Shown piece by piece: positions 43,049-51,625 of a stretch of DNA of 64,000 nucleotides. This stretch comes from an uncultured Bacillota bacterium (GTDB taxonomy: Bacteria > Bacillota > Clostridia > Peptostreptococcales > Anaerovoracaceae). Within the stretch, counting starts at the first letter, position 1, and each line of letters opens with the position of its first letter. The DNA lies in NCBI GenBank assembly GCA_949287095.1, contig CASEFA010000015.1, positions 1 to 64,000 of the forward strand, given 5' to 3'. The notes beneath the pieces are model-generated. The model ran no database searches. It saw only the letters and a list, made by a program, of their open reading frames with translations, and was not told the origin of the DNA. The position numbers were made by a program, and so were the translations under genes.

Positions 43049-43702
43049 ATGTATTATGATACAGAATTAGGGGTAGGACTCGGAATAATGTTCGGGCTGA
43101 TGATAGTGGTGATGATCGTCGCCATTGCCGTTCCCGTTATAGTGGGCGTGCTCGTTTACAGAGATGCTAAAAAGCGTGTGGACTGCAGCCCGGTTCTGTT
43201 CGCCCTTCTGGCGGCACTGGCGCCTCTGTTTATCGGTGTGATAGTCTATATGATCATAAGGAAGGATTATCCTCTGAAGCCTGAGTACGGCGGACCGGTA
43301 AATCCGGGATACGGACGGAACTATGACTGCGGCGCAGGCTACTCCGGAGCCGGATACAGTGAAGGAGCGGCCGGTGAAGCGAGTTATTCCGGAGCAGGCG
43401 GGCAGAATTACGGTTATACTTCAGGCGACGGAAACGAAAGCAGTGATGAAACGGCCGGAGCCGCAGATGGGGAGTCGCAAAGCCAGACTCAGAGCTCTTA
43501 TACCTATTACGCACAGCCTTCGGCTCCTAAAAAGACAGGCATTCCGACCTGGGCAAAGATACTCATTGTAATTGCAATAGTTCTGGTTGTCATCGGAATT
43601 ATCGCCTTTTTCGTATCCCTGTACAACGCCATCTTCGGATATGCAAGCTACTACGGCAGCTACAGCGGCGATGGTCTGTACTTTCACGGGATAGATTTTT
43701 AG
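43049..43702 (+). CDS. Hypothetical membrane protein with Gly/Ser/Tyr-rich loop
   Basis: A 217-residue protein with two N-terminal helices (~10-36, ~47-65), a low-complexity segment rich in Gly, Tyr, Ser and Ala (~75-150), and a C-terminal helix (~165-190) followed by a short YYGSYSGDGLYF tail. It has the general plan of small DUF-type clostridial membrane proteins with disordered linkers. No function can be assigned. It is 12 bases after the DUF436 gene. Confidence 0.6.
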   Translation: MYYDTELGVGLGIMFGLMIVVMIVAIAVPVIVGVLVYRDAKKRVDCSPVLFALLAALAPLFIGVIVYMIIRKDYPLKPEYGGPVNPGYGRNYDCGAGYSGAGYSEGAAGEASYSGAGGQNYGYTSGDGNESSDETAGAADGESQSQTQSSYTYYAQPSAPKKTGIPTWAKILIVIAIVLVVIGIIAFFVSLYNAIFGYASYYGSYSGDGLYFHGIDF

Positions 43703-43765
43703 GGGTATGTGGTATTGCGGCCGTATGACAGGATTGATCTGCTTCTCATGGAGGCCTGGTTGCGC

Positions 43766-43885
43766 ACGTTTGACCTGAGAGGCGGAAAATCGCTTTCAGG
43801 TCAAGGCGGAATTTGACAAAACTAAATACGCGATATTAAAAGGTCAAGGAATTTATAGGGTGTAGCGCCGATTTCCTTGACCTAT
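43766..43885 (+). repeat. 120-bp double-hairpin element, copy A
   Basis: Hairpin 1 pairs TTGACCTGA (43770-43778) with TCAGGTCAA (43796-43804). Hairpin 2 pairs AGGTCAAGGAA (43841-43851) with TTCCTTGACCT (43873-43883) and is followed by ATTTCTTTTTT, so it can end the upstream operon. Copy B (44971-45090) is the same element in reverse orientation, 104 of 120 positions identical without gaps. A third TTGACC/GGTCAA pair (43920-43925, 43949-43954) lies just outside. Confidence 0.85.
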
Positions 43886-43995
43886 TTCTTTTTTCGACCA
43901 CTTTTTGTAAAGATTTGCCTTGACCGAGTACACATAAATTGCATATAAGGTCAAATTAACGGTGGATTACTCCAAAAATAAAATGTAAATAAATA

Positions 43996-44024
43996 TTGAA
44001 AAAGGTAATAAATAGAAGTATAAT
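43996..44024 (+). promoter_or_regulatory. Promoter of the repeat-flanked nuclease-like gene
   Basis: TTGAAA (43996-44001), 17-bp spacer, TATAAT (44019-44024), 34 bases before the GTG start. Confidence 0.7.
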
Positions 44025-44057
44025 CATATAAAACCATTTGCAGGAGGAGTATGGAGG

Positions 44058-44855
44058 GTGAACTTGAAGGAGTTAATAGAAAAAGCGCGAAGCATACTGC
44101 TGAGATACAGACAGACACGGGAAAAATACGTTAACGCCTTGGCGAGGCTGCCGGAGGGGAAGCTTAAGGCAGACGACAGAAACGGCGTGAAATATTACTA
44201 TTATTCGGTTGGAGGCAGGCAGGTGTATCTGGGGCGAAAGCATCCGGAACTTGTTAAGGCACTGAAAGAGCGGCGCTTTGCAGAAGAATCGATAGCGGTA
44301 ATAGATAAAAATGAACGCTGTCTTGAAAATCTGATTGAAAATCTTGAGTCCGCTGCACCGGAGAATATTTTGAAAAAGATGCCAAAATCGTATATGCCGG
44401 AAGACGGTGAAAGCAGTCTGTGCGAGACCGAGCTGTTCGGTGAGGAATGGGGGAAAAGAGCGTATCAGAGGAAGGCAAGCCTGGACAGGTACAAAAATCC
44501 TTCCCAGCTGACTCTCAAGGGTGAGCACGTCCGTTCAAAATCGGAGCAGAACATTGCCAATATGCTTTACATGAAGGGAATACCGTATCACTATGAGGAA
44601 GAGCATAAGTTCGGAGAAGATACTCTTGCACCGGACTTTACCGTCTATGTAAAAAGCGACGGGTCGTTTAAGCTGCTCGAACACTGCGGCGTGATGAACA
44701 GTACTAAATATCGCAGTGATCTGGCCTGGAAAATGTACGTATACATAAAGAACGGATATATGCCGTACAGAGATGTGTTTTTCACCTTTGACGATGCGGA
44801 CGGAAACCTGGACACCCGGTTTATTGAGCACATAATCGACACGTATATGACATAG
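44058..44855 (+). CDS. Putative PD-(D/E)XK-type nuclease, flanked by inverted repeats
   Basis: A 265-residue soluble, very basic protein. The N-terminal ~100 residues are helical, with a short YYYYSVGGRQVYLGRK hairpin. The C-terminal ~110 residues resemble a restriction-endonuclease fold: VRSKSEQNIANMLYMKGIPYHYE (Glu163, Glu180), APDFTVYV (Asp193), LLEHCG (Glu208-His209), then NGYMPYRDVFFTFDDADGNLD. This E...PD...ExH pattern occurs in many uncharacterised Firmicutes proteins and may be an active nuclease. GTG 44058 follows AGGAGGAG; a TTG two codons later is an alternative. A stop-interrupted paralogue is at 18701-19483. The gene has its own promoter and is bracketed by copies A and B of the 120-bp element in opposite orientation, suggesting a discrete mobile or selfish unit. 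Confidence 0.6.
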   Translation: MNLKELIEKARSILLRYRQTREKYVNALARLPEGKLKADDRNGVKYYYYSVGGRQVYLGRKHPELVKALKERRFAEESIAVIDKNERCLENLIENLESAAPENILKKMPKSYMPEDGESSLCETELFGEEWGKRAYQRKASLDRYKNPSQLTLKGEHVRSKSEQNIANMLYMKGIPYHYEEEHKFGEDTLAPDFTVYVKSDGSFKLLEHCGVMNSTKYRSDLAWKMYVYIKNGYMPYRDVFFTFDDADGNLDTRFIEHIIDTYMT

Positions 44856-44896
44856 CCCGGCTTAAGCGTAATATACGGTGTGATGTGGGAATACCT

Positions 44897-44913
44897 CGTC
44901 TTTGACAAAGACG
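44897..44913. other. 17-bp palindrome after the nuclease-like gene
   Basis: CGTCTTTG-A-CAAAGACG, perfect symmetry around one base, 42 bases after the stop codon. It may be a protein-binding site; the single-base centre is too tight for an RNA hairpin. Confidence 0.4.
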
Positions 44914-44970
44914 GCAAAAACTGCATGCGGGGTCAAGGCGTTTTTTCGCAAAACATGCAAGTAACATACA

Positions 44971-45090
44971 AAAGGTCAAGGAAATCGGCGCTGTGTCCGG
45001 GAAATTCCTTGACCTTTTAATATCGCGTATTGAATTTTGTCAAATATCGCCTTGACCTGAAAGCACTTTTTCGCCTCTCAGGTCAAACGG
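44971..45090 (-). repeat. 120-bp double-hairpin element, copy B
   Basis: Reverse-orientation partner of copy A. Hairpin 2 has a 14-bp perfect stem (AAAAGGTCAAGGAA at 44970-44983 with its complement at 45005-45018), its ends forming A- and T-runs so it can terminate both the nuclease-like gene and the leftward hydF. Hairpin 1 pairs 45052-45060 with 45078-45086. Differences from copy A are concentrated in the loops. Confidence 0.85.
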
Positions 45091-45142
45091 GGGTGCAGTC
45101 AGGCCGTCATTAACAGCCCACCAAAGCGATCACCTATCACCC

Positions 45143-46435
45143 CTATATATCAAATATCTCCAGGCACCGCCTGAGTATCCCGTTCATATGGGCGATGAGG
45201 GTGCCGTAATTGGTGAACGGAACTCCCGCTATTAGGGCCCGCTCCATGCGGTACATGACTTCACGCTCGTTTAGCATGCAGCCGCCGCAGTGGACTACCA
45301 GACTGTATCCTGAAAGGTCTTCGGGGAATTCGCCGCCGGAGGTGAATGAAAACTCGGGCTCCGCGTCCGTAAACTCTCTAATCCAGCCAGGCAGCTTTAC
45401 GGTGCCGATATCCTCACACTGGCGGTGATGGGTGCAGCCTTCGGAGATGAGAATCCGGTCGCCGTCCTTAATTTCTGAAAGGGCGAATGCGCCTTCTGCC
45501 GCAGTGTCCAGTATTCCCTTGAATCTGGCAAAGAGAATCGAAAAGGAAGTCAGAGGAATATCCTCAGGAACCATGCGGCTCACTTTGCCGAAGACCTGGC
45601 TGTCGGTGATGACGGCGGCAGGCTTTTCGCGAAGAGCGGCAAGGGCTCCGGGCAGTTCGTCAGGCTGACAGACCACGGTTATTGCATGACCGTCCAGAAG
45701 GTCGCGGATGGTCTGAACCTGAGGCAGGATGATTCTGCCCTTAGGCGCGGACTCGTCTATAGGTGTAACCAGAACGACGACGCTGCCGGAAGGTATCAGA
45801 TCGCGGATAAGCTTACGCTCTTCGGAGCGGGGTTTTGCGATTTCGGCGATCATTTCCTTTAAGTCGTTTATGCCCTGGCCGGTTAAAGCGCTGACGAGGA
45901 CGAAAGGAATGTCCGGGTTTTTGTAGCGGAGATCGTCAGCTCCGCTGGCTCCCGCGCCGCTTCCGCCTGCCGAGAGGGATTCCATTGCAAGGTCAACCTT
46001 GTTGAGGGCGACGATGAAAGGAATGTTTCGCTCCCGGAATTTGTCTATGAGCATACGGTCGTCGTCTGAAAGACCGATGAAGTTGTCGACTACAAGTACG
46101 GCCACGTCAGTCCTTGTAAGTATGCGGTTCGCCCGCTTTACCCGTTCTGCTCCGACGCTTCCCGAGTCGTCGATGCCCGGCGTATCGATTATGAGTACGG
46201 GGCCCAGCGGCAGAAATTCCATGGCCTTGGTCACCGGGTCGGTGGTAGTGCCCTTTACGTCAGACACGATGGAGATGCTTTGTCCGGTAACGGCGTTTAC
46301 TACGCTGGACTTGCCGGCATTGCGCCTTCCGAAGAAGCCTATGTGGACTCTGTTTGCGGAAGGGGTAAGGTTCAGGTCGGCGGCTCCGCCGGTGCTTTCC
46401 TTCGCCTTATTAAAATCTGAAGTCTCTCTTGCCAT
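45143..46435 (-). CDS. hydF: [FeFe]-hydrogenase maturation GTPase/scaffold HydF
   Basis: A 430-residue scaffold on which the diiron subcluster is assembled before transfer to the hydrogenase. The GTPase domain has GRRNAGKSS (36-44), DTPG and NKVD; a dimerisation domain follows; the C-terminal iron-sulfur domain has EGCTHHRQCEDIG and HCGGCMLN, which supply the Cys/His cluster ligands. AGGAG precedes ATG 46435, and it overlaps hydG by 26 bases. No hydrogenase structural gene lies in the window. Confidence 0.95.
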   Translation of the reverse strand: MARETSDFNKAKESTGGAADLNLTPSANRVHIGFFGRRNAGKSSVVNAVTGQSISIVSDVKGTTTDPVTKAMEFLPLGPVLIIDTPGIDDSGSVGAERVKRANRILTRTDVAVLVVDNFIGLSDDDRMLIDKFRERNIPFIVALNKVDLAMESLSAGGSGAGASGADDLRYKNPDIPFVLVSALTGQGINDLKEMIAEIAKPRSEERKLIRDLIPSGSVVVLVTPIDESAPKGRIILPQVQTIRDLLDGHAITVVCQPDELPGALAALREKPAAVITDSQVFGKVSRMVPEDIPLTSFSILFARFKGILDTAAEGAFALSEIKDGDRILISEGCTHHRQCEDIGTVKLPGWIREFTDAEPEFSFTSGGEFPEDLSGYSLVVHCGGCMLNEREVMYRMERALIAGVPFTNYGTLIAHMNGILRRCLEIFDI

Positions 46436-47840
46436 GTTCTATCTCCTGAATGTATTCTTCTGCAATTTTGCGGACTTTGTCGTGAGGAATTCTCGGAAGC
46501 TCTTTTTCTATGAGAGCCTCGCCTACAGCCTTTGTCTCGGGACGGGCGTAGTCCGTCAGGTACTCCTTCAAAGTCATGAGAGCGTTCGGATGACAGCAGT
46601 TGAGAATCTGGTTGTTTTTGCAGAGGGTCATGAAGCGGTCGCCGGTTCTGCCTTCCCTGTAACATGCGGTGCAGAAGCTCGGAATGTATCCCAGATCCAT
46701 GAGCCACTTTACGACCTCGTCAAGGGTGCGGTTATCGCTTACGTCGAACTGGGCGGAATTTTCCTCCTCAGGCTCCGGTTCGTCGTATCCGCCTACGGAT
46801 GTTCTGGAACCGCCGGAAATCTGGGAAATTCCCAGGTGCAGAGCTCTTTCTCTCATGGCCTTGTTTTCGCGGGTCGACATTATCATGCCGGTGTAAGGAA
46901 CCGCGATTCTGATGATTGCTATGATGCGGGCAAAGAGATCGTCGGTGATTCCGCCATCGACTCCTCCGTCAAAGTCGGCAGGGTCTATATCGTCGGCGTG
47001 ACGCACTCTCGGAACGCTGATGGTGTGCGGGCCTACGCCGTGAACGGCTTCGAGATGCTCGGCGTGCATGAGAAGTCCGCAGAGCTCGTATCTGTAAAGC
47101 TCCAGCCCGAAGAGAACACCGAGACCCACGTCGTCGATGCCGCCTTCCATGGCTCTGTCCATGGCCTCCGTGTGCCATGCGTAGTTATGCTTAGGGCCTG
47201 TCGGATGGAGCTTTTCGTAGCTCTCCTTATTATATGTCTCCTGGAAAAGAATGTAGGTTCCGATGCCGGCTTCCTTAAGCATTCTATACTCGTCAACCGT
47301 GGTTGCGGCGATGTTTACATTTACCCTGCGAATGTCTCCGTTCTTGTGATGTATGGAGTAGACGGTTTTGATGGATTCCAGGATGTACTCGATAGGATTG
47401 TTCACAGGGTCCTCGCCAGCTTCAAGGGCGAGACGCTTATGTCCCATGTCCTGAAGTGCGATAACCTCGCGCCTGATGTCGTCCTGAGTAAGCTTCTTTC
47501 TGGCGATGTGCTTGTTCTGGTGATGGTACGGGCAGTAGGTGCAGCCGTTTACGCAGTAGTTTGAAAGATAAAGAGGCGCAAACATAACTATTCTGTTTCC
47601 GTAGTAGTCAAGCTTTATCTTCTCTGCCAGCTTGAACATCTCGTCCACGATTTCAGGGTCGTCAACCTCCAGAAGGAGGGAAGCCTCTCTGTGGTCGAGG
47701 CCCTTGCCCAAAGCGGCCTTGTCCATTACTTTTCTGATAAGCTCTTTGTTATCTTTGTTTTCCTCGGCAAATTTCAGAGAATCCATTATCTCGTCGTGGG
47801 ATATGAATTCTTCGGCCTTTAAAGATTTTGGATCGTACAT
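46410..47840 (-). CDS. hydG: [FeFe]-hydrogenase maturation radical SAM enzyme HydG
   Basis: A 476-residue tyrosine lyase that yields CO and cyanide for the H-cluster. The radical SAM cluster is CVNGCTYC (Cys96/100/103). The C-terminal auxiliary cluster has CTACYREGRTGDRFM and CCHPNALMTLKEYL. The end (IEHGKRDFRF) is the classic HydG C-terminus. It is the middle gene of a leftward hydE-hydG-hydF operon. Confidence 0.96.
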   Translation of the reverse strand: MYDPKSLKAEEFISHDEIMDSLKFAEENKDNKELIRKVMDKAALGKGLDHREASLLLEVDDPEIVDEMFKLAEKIKLDYYGNRIVMFAPLYLSNYCVNGCTYCPYHHQNKHIARKKLTQDDIRREVIALQDMGHKRLALEAGEDPVNNPIEYILESIKTVYSIHHKNGDIRRVNVNIAATTVDEYRMLKEAGIGTYILFQETYNKESYEKLHPTGPKHNYAWHTEAMDRAMEGGIDDVGLGVLFGLELYRYELCGLLMHAEHLEAVHGVGPHTISVPRVRHADDIDPADFDGGVDGGITDDLFARIIAIIRIAVPYTGMIMSTRENKAMRERALHLGISQISGGSRTSVGGYDEPEPEEENSAQFDVSDNRTLDEVVKWLMDLGYIPSFCTACYREGRTGDRFMTLCKNNQILNCCHPNALMTLKEYLTDYARPETKAVGEALIEKELPRIPHDKVRKIAEEYIQEIEHGKRDFRF

Positions 47841-47874
47841 GTGCTCTTCCTTTCTGTATATTGATAGTGATGAT

Positions 47875-48930
47875 TTAACCGTTTATATAAGCCGGAGAAT
47901 CTCCCCGGTCAGTGACTATCTCATAGCCGATCTCCGCCATGGAAGCTTTCAGCTGAGCCAGGTTTTCCGCTGCCTCGCAGCCGGTGTTAAGCTTGTTGTC
48001 GTAAAGGGAGTAGTTTTTCCTGGCGTTTTCCGGCGACAGGTTCGGCATGATGACGTTGGCGCCTGCGAGAATTCCCCGTGTCCGGCCGTCTTCAGCCGCC
48101 GTTCCCAGGGCCGTGGTGGCGGGAAGAAGGAGATCCGGCCTCATGAGTCTTATGACGGACAAAAGCCGCAGCGTAAGCTCTGCGGAGCCCTTTGGCTCGT
48201 GCTCAAAGGGCGTACCCTTAGCCGGTATAAAAGGCCCGATTCCCACCATGGCAGGCTTAAACTCCCATATGAACCGAAGATCCTCTATGAGATTTTCCAT
48301 GGTCTGATAAGGAGAACCCACCATGAAGCCGCAGCCCGTCTGGTAGCCGAGCTCCCTGAGGCTTCTGAGGCACTCCATGCGGTTTTCAAAACTCATTTCG
48401 CCGGGGTGAAGCTTTCCGTAGTGATTGCAGTCTGCCGTTTCATGGCGCAGAAGGAACCTGTCGGCCCCCGCTTCTTTAAGGACCCGATAGCTTTCCCGGC
48501 TTCTTTCGCCTACGGAAAGGGTGATGGCGCAGTCCGGAAACCTCCCTCTTATCGCGGATACTGTATGCACGAGGCGGGAATCGTTAAACCACGGATCCTC
48601 GCCCCCCTGAAGGACGAAGGTTCTGAACCCCAGGTCGTAGCCCTCTTTGCAGCATTCCAGGATTTCCTTTTCGGTAAGCCTGTATCTGGTTATGCTCTGG
48701 GACCGTCTGATTCCGCAGTACAGACAGTCGTTTCTGCAGAAGTTGGTGAACTCGATAAGGCCGCGGATGTAGACTTTGTTCCCGAAAACGGACTTTGCTG
48801 TCCGCCTCGCCGCGCCGAAGAGAAACTCCTCTTCTTCCGCAGGGATATCGCCCAGAATATATTCAAGCTCCGAAACCCGGGGAAACACACCCCTATTAAG
48901 TTTTTCAACGATTCTCTCAGTCTCTGTCAT
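47875..48930 (-). CDS. hydE: [FeFe]-hydrogenase maturation radical SAM enzyme HydE
   Basis: A 351-residue radical SAM enzyme working on the organometallic precursor of the H-cluster. The cluster motif is CRNDCLYC (Cys65/69/72); GGEDPWF and YQTGCGFMVGSPYQT are typical. ATG 48930 follows AGAGGA; a TTG two codons upstream is less likely. It is the first gene of the operon, and its promoter -10 lies 20 bases upstream, overlapped by a consensus DnaA box. Confidence 0.94.
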   Translation of the reverse strand: MTETERIVEKLNRGVFPRVSELEYILGDIPAEEEEFLFGAARRTAKSVFGNKVYIRGLIEFTNFCRNDCLYCGIRRSQSITRYRLTEKEILECCKEGYDLGFRTFVLQGGEDPWFNDSRLVHTVSAIRGRFPDCAITLSVGERSRESYRVLKEAGADRFLLRHETADCNHYGKLHPGEMSFENRMECLRSLRELGYQTGCGFMVGSPYQTMENLIEDLRFIWEFKPAMVGIGPFIPAKGTPFEHEPKGSAELTLRLLSVIRLMRPDLLLPATTALGTAAEDGRTRGILAGANVIMPNLSPENARKNYSLYDNKLNTGCEAAENLAQLKASMAEIGYEIVTDRGDSPAYING

Positions 48931-48949
48931 ATGCAAATCCTCTACTATC

Positions 48950-48983
48950 CATTATACACATTTTCACCGTCGTTATACACATT
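48950..48983. promoter_or_regulatory. hydE promoter region with two DnaA-box-like sites
   Basis: TTATACACA occurs at 48952-48960 and again at 48973-48981, within an 11-bp direct repeat of exactly 21-bp pitch. It is a perfect match to TTAT(A/C)CACA, the high-affinity DnaA box. The first copy overlaps the leftward -10 TATAAT (48955-48950). A redox regulator with the same half-site is an alternative. Confidence 0.5.
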
Positions 48984-49011
48984 AGAATATTATTTTTTTG
49001 AGGGGAAATTT

Positions 49012-49040
49012 TTTACAGGCAAAGGGATTTATGATATACT
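49012..49040 (+). promoter_or_regulatory. nadE-murE promoter
   Basis: TTTACA (49012-49017), 17-bp spacer, TATACT (49035-49040), about 37 bases before nadE. Confidence 0.7.
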
Positions 49041-49077
49041 TATATGGATTTGAGCAAAGGTAATCGAGGAGCAGGAT

Positions 49078-49848
49078 ATGTACACATTTGACGCGGAAAA
49101 AGTGAAGGACGAGATAGTCCTCTGGATAAGGGATTTCTTTGAGAAAAACGGCAAAGGCTGCAACGCGGTGGTGGCGGTAAGCGGCGGAAAGGACAGCTCC
49201 GTGGCGGCGGCTCTCTGCGTGGAGGCGCTGGGGCGCGACCGTGTGTTCGGCGTCCTTCTGCCAAACGGCGAGCAGGCCGACATCGACGCTTCAAAAGCCC
49301 TGGTAGCGCACCTTGGAATAAAACATGCGATTATAAATATAAAGGACGGCTTCGACGGGATAATGCAGGCTTTGTCGGAAGGGCTTGACGCTGAAATCTC
49401 GAAGCAGACGAGAACCAATCTTCCCGCAAGGCTGAGAATGGCGACAACCTACGCCGTAGCCCAGTCCATGGACGGAAGAGTGGTGAACACCTGCAATCTT
49501 TCCGAGGACTGGGTAGGGTATTCCACCAGGTACGGAGATGCGGCCGGAGATTTCAGCCCGCTTTCACACCTTACGGTTCAGGAAGTGAAGGCTGTGGGAA
49601 CGGCTTTAGGCCTTCCCGATTTTCTCGTCCACAAAACCCCTATAGACGGACTTTCGGGCCTCACCGACGAGGAAAACCTGGGCTTTACCTACGAGGTTCT
49701 CGACAGGTACATAAGGACGGGAGTGTGCGAGGATCCGGAGGTTAAAGAGAAGATAGACAATAAGAGAAGGCAGAATAAATTCAAGCTTGAGCTTATGCCG
49801 GCTTTTGAATACGACGGACCGGTGCTGGCCCGCGACGAGGAGGAATAG
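49078..49848 (+). CDS. nadE: NAD+ synthetase, ammonia-dependent
   Basis: A 256-residue N-type ATP pyrophosphatase that amidates NaAD to NAD+. The SGGKDS loop is at 35-40, with NLPARLRMATTYAVAQ, NTCNLSEDWVGYSTRYGDAAGDFSPL and the KTPIDGLSGLTDEENLGFTYEVLD end. There is no glutaminase domain, so free ammonia is the nitrogen donor. It is four bases upstream of murE. Confidence 0.94.
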   Translation: MYTFDAEKVKDEIVLWIRDFFEKNGKGCNAVVAVSGGKDSSVAAALCVEALGRDRVFGVLLPNGEQADIDASKALVAHLGIKHAIINIKDGFDGIMQALSEGLDAEISKQTRTNLPARLRMATTYAVAQSMDGRVVNTCNLSEDWVGYSTRYGDAAGDFSPLSHLTVQEVKAVGTALGLPDFLVHKTPIDGLSGLTDEENLGFTYEVLDRYIRTGVCEDPEVKEKIDNKRRQNKFKLELMPAFEYDGPVLARDEEE

Positions 49849-49852
49849 GAAA

Positions 49853-51262
49853 ATGGGACTTTCGATAGATTCCAGAAAAGTAAAAGAGGGAGATGCGTTT
49901 TTCTGCATAATCGGAAATGAAACCGACGGCCATCTCTTCATAGACAGCGCCATCGACAACGGGGCAAAGGCAATAATACACAGCAGGGAGATTCCCGAAG
50001 AAAAAAAGCGTCCCGGTGTAACGTATTACAAGGTGGACGATACGGTGGCGGCTCTTAATGAGGCGTGCAAGGTCTACTTTGACCACGTTTCCGAGAAGCT
50101 TACCGTGTTCGGTGTAACGGGAACCAACGGAAAATCCACCATCACCAAGATAATAAAGCAGATTTACGACCGCGTAGCGCCATGCGGCTATATAGGCACC
50201 ATAGCGACGGAGTTTAAGGATTTTCAGCTGGAGGGCGGGCTTACGACTCCCGACGCCATAAGCCTGCACGAATCACTGAAGAAGATGTACGACATGGGCG
50301 CAAAGGCTGTGGCTCTCGAGGTCAGCTCTCAGGGCCTTTCCATGGGAAGAGCCGACGCGGTGGATTTTGACTGCGCCATCTTCACCAACCTGACCCACGA
50401 CCATCTGGACTACCACAAGACCATGGAGGAGTACTTCGAGGCGAAGAAGAAGCTGTTCAGAGGACTGAGGAAAGACGCCATTGCCGTCCTCAACGCCGAC
50501 AGCGACACCCTGGAGCCTCTTAAGGCCTGCACGAAGGCACGTTGCATCACATACGGAATAGAAAACGATGCAGACTACAGAGCCGTAAACGTGAAGTGTC
50601 ATGCCCACGGAAGCGAGTTCGATCTCATTCACGGGGGCGAAACCCGTCACTTCACCACTAATCTGGTCGCCGAGTACAACGTATATAACCTTCTGGCCGT
50701 GATTGCAGCTCTGAACACTTACGGCGTGTCCATGGACATTCTCATGGAGGAATCAAAGAAGATAAATCAGGTTCCGGGCCGCGCGGAAATAATCGACGAG
50801 GGTCAGCCGTTTACCGTAATAGTGGATTACGCCCACACTCCCGACGGATACGAGAAGATACTGGGCTACGTTCACGGATTTCTTGCGGGAGAAGGAAGGC
50901 TCATCTCCATGTTCGGGGCTTCGGGAAAGCGGGACGAGAGCAAACGCCGCGACCTGGGCGCCATCGCCGACAAATACAGCGACATTATTATTCTAACCGA
51001 AGAGAACAACAGAGATTCAGACCCTAAGACCATTACCGATCAGATAAGGCCGGGGATTTCCCCTGACACACCGGTGCGCTTTCTGCCAAAACGCGCCGAC
51101 GCCATAGAGGAAGCCCTTCGGGAAGCAAAGCCCGGCGACTGTGTGGCTCTCCTGGGCAAAGGAGACGAGCCCTATCTCTACATCGGAGCCGGTAAGGTCA
51201 AGTGGCCAGGCGACAACAATGTGGCGAGAGAGGTTCTTCACAGGATGGGATACGTAAAATAG
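49853..51262 (+). CDS. murE: MurE-type UDP-MurNAc-dipeptide ligase
   Basis: A 469-residue Mur ligase adding the third residue of the peptidoglycan stem. IDSRKVKEGDAFFCI is in the N-domain, GTNGKST at 90-96 binds ATP, LEVSSQGL and TNLTHDHLDYH follow, and VDYAHTPDGYEK starts the C-domain. The specificity loop, usually DNPR for meso-diaminopimelate, reads ENNRDSDP here (~383-390), so the third amino acid is uncertain. ATG 49853 has an AGGAGGAAT site; the open frame upstream is inside nadE. It lies outside the dcw operon, next to nadE. Confidence 0.9.
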   Translation: MGLSIDSRKVKEGDAFFCIIGNETDGHLFIDSAIDNGAKAIIHSREIPEEKKRPGVTYYKVDDTVAALNEACKVYFDHVSEKLTVFGVTGTNGKSTITKIIKQIYDRVAPCGYIGTIATEFKDFQLEGGLTTPDAISLHESLKKMYDMGAKAVALEVSSQGLSMGRADAVDFDCAIFTNLTHDHLDYHKTMEEYFEAKKKLFRGLRKDAIAVLNADSDTLEPLKACTKARCITYGIENDADYRAVNVKCHAHGSEFDLIHGGETRHFTTNLVAEYNVYNLLAVIAALNTYGVSMDILMEESKKINQVPGRAEIIDEGQPFTVIVDYAHTPDGYEKILGYVHGFLAGEGRLISMFGASGKRDESKRRDLGAIADKYSDIIILTEENNRDSDPKTITDQIRPGISPDTPVRFLPKRADAIEEALREAKPGDCVALLGKGDEPYLYIGAGKVKWPGDNNVAREVLHRMGYVK

Positions 51263-51284
51263 CGATAATCATTATAAACAGACT

Positions 51285-51313
51285 GAGCGGAGGAGAAATC
51301 TTCCGCTCTTTTA
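51285..51313 (+). terminator. Terminator of nadE-murE
   Basis: GAGCGGA/TCCGCTC stem with a ten-base loop and TTTTAT, 22 bases after murE. Confidence 0.82.
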
Positions 51314-51353
51314 TATTGCGGTTAGTAGGAAGTGACATGTCGGAAGTTGCCTT

Positions 51354-51550
51354 GTGGGCCGCCAGCGCTGAAACCAGCCGTTGCGGCCGACGAAATCTGT
51401 GCCACTCGGAAGGGTTACGGTCAACATGGCCGAGAAATCGGCTTTGAAAAACTGATGGAGAAACGAAAATCTCGGCCACTCGCCGGGATTTTAGCGGTTT
51501 TGCAGTAAAATCCATGGGCCGCGAACCAGAAAACAGGGGATCTCGGCCCA
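51354..51550. repeat. Multi-hairpin array built on CTCGGCC
   Basis: No gene. Four variants of (A/G)ATCTCGGCC occur, two in each orientation (near 51383, 51427, 51467 and 51538). Hairpins include GGATTTTA/TAAAATCC (51486-51493, 51506-51513), TGGGCCG/CGGCCCA (51515-51521, 51544-51550) and GGCCGC/GCGGCC (51358-51363, 51383-51388). It occupies the gap between the murE terminator and copy C. Confidence 0.55.
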
Positions 51551-51625
51551 TACCCTCGTTTTTGACGCTGCGGTGCATCAGAATCACAGAGAGGCTTACC
51601 GCATTTTTTGAAGTTAGGAAGCAAG

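Noticed and set aside
45999-47564. Rightward open frame of 521 codons
   Set aside because: Antisense to hydF and hydG; composition and lack of motifs show it is a shadow.
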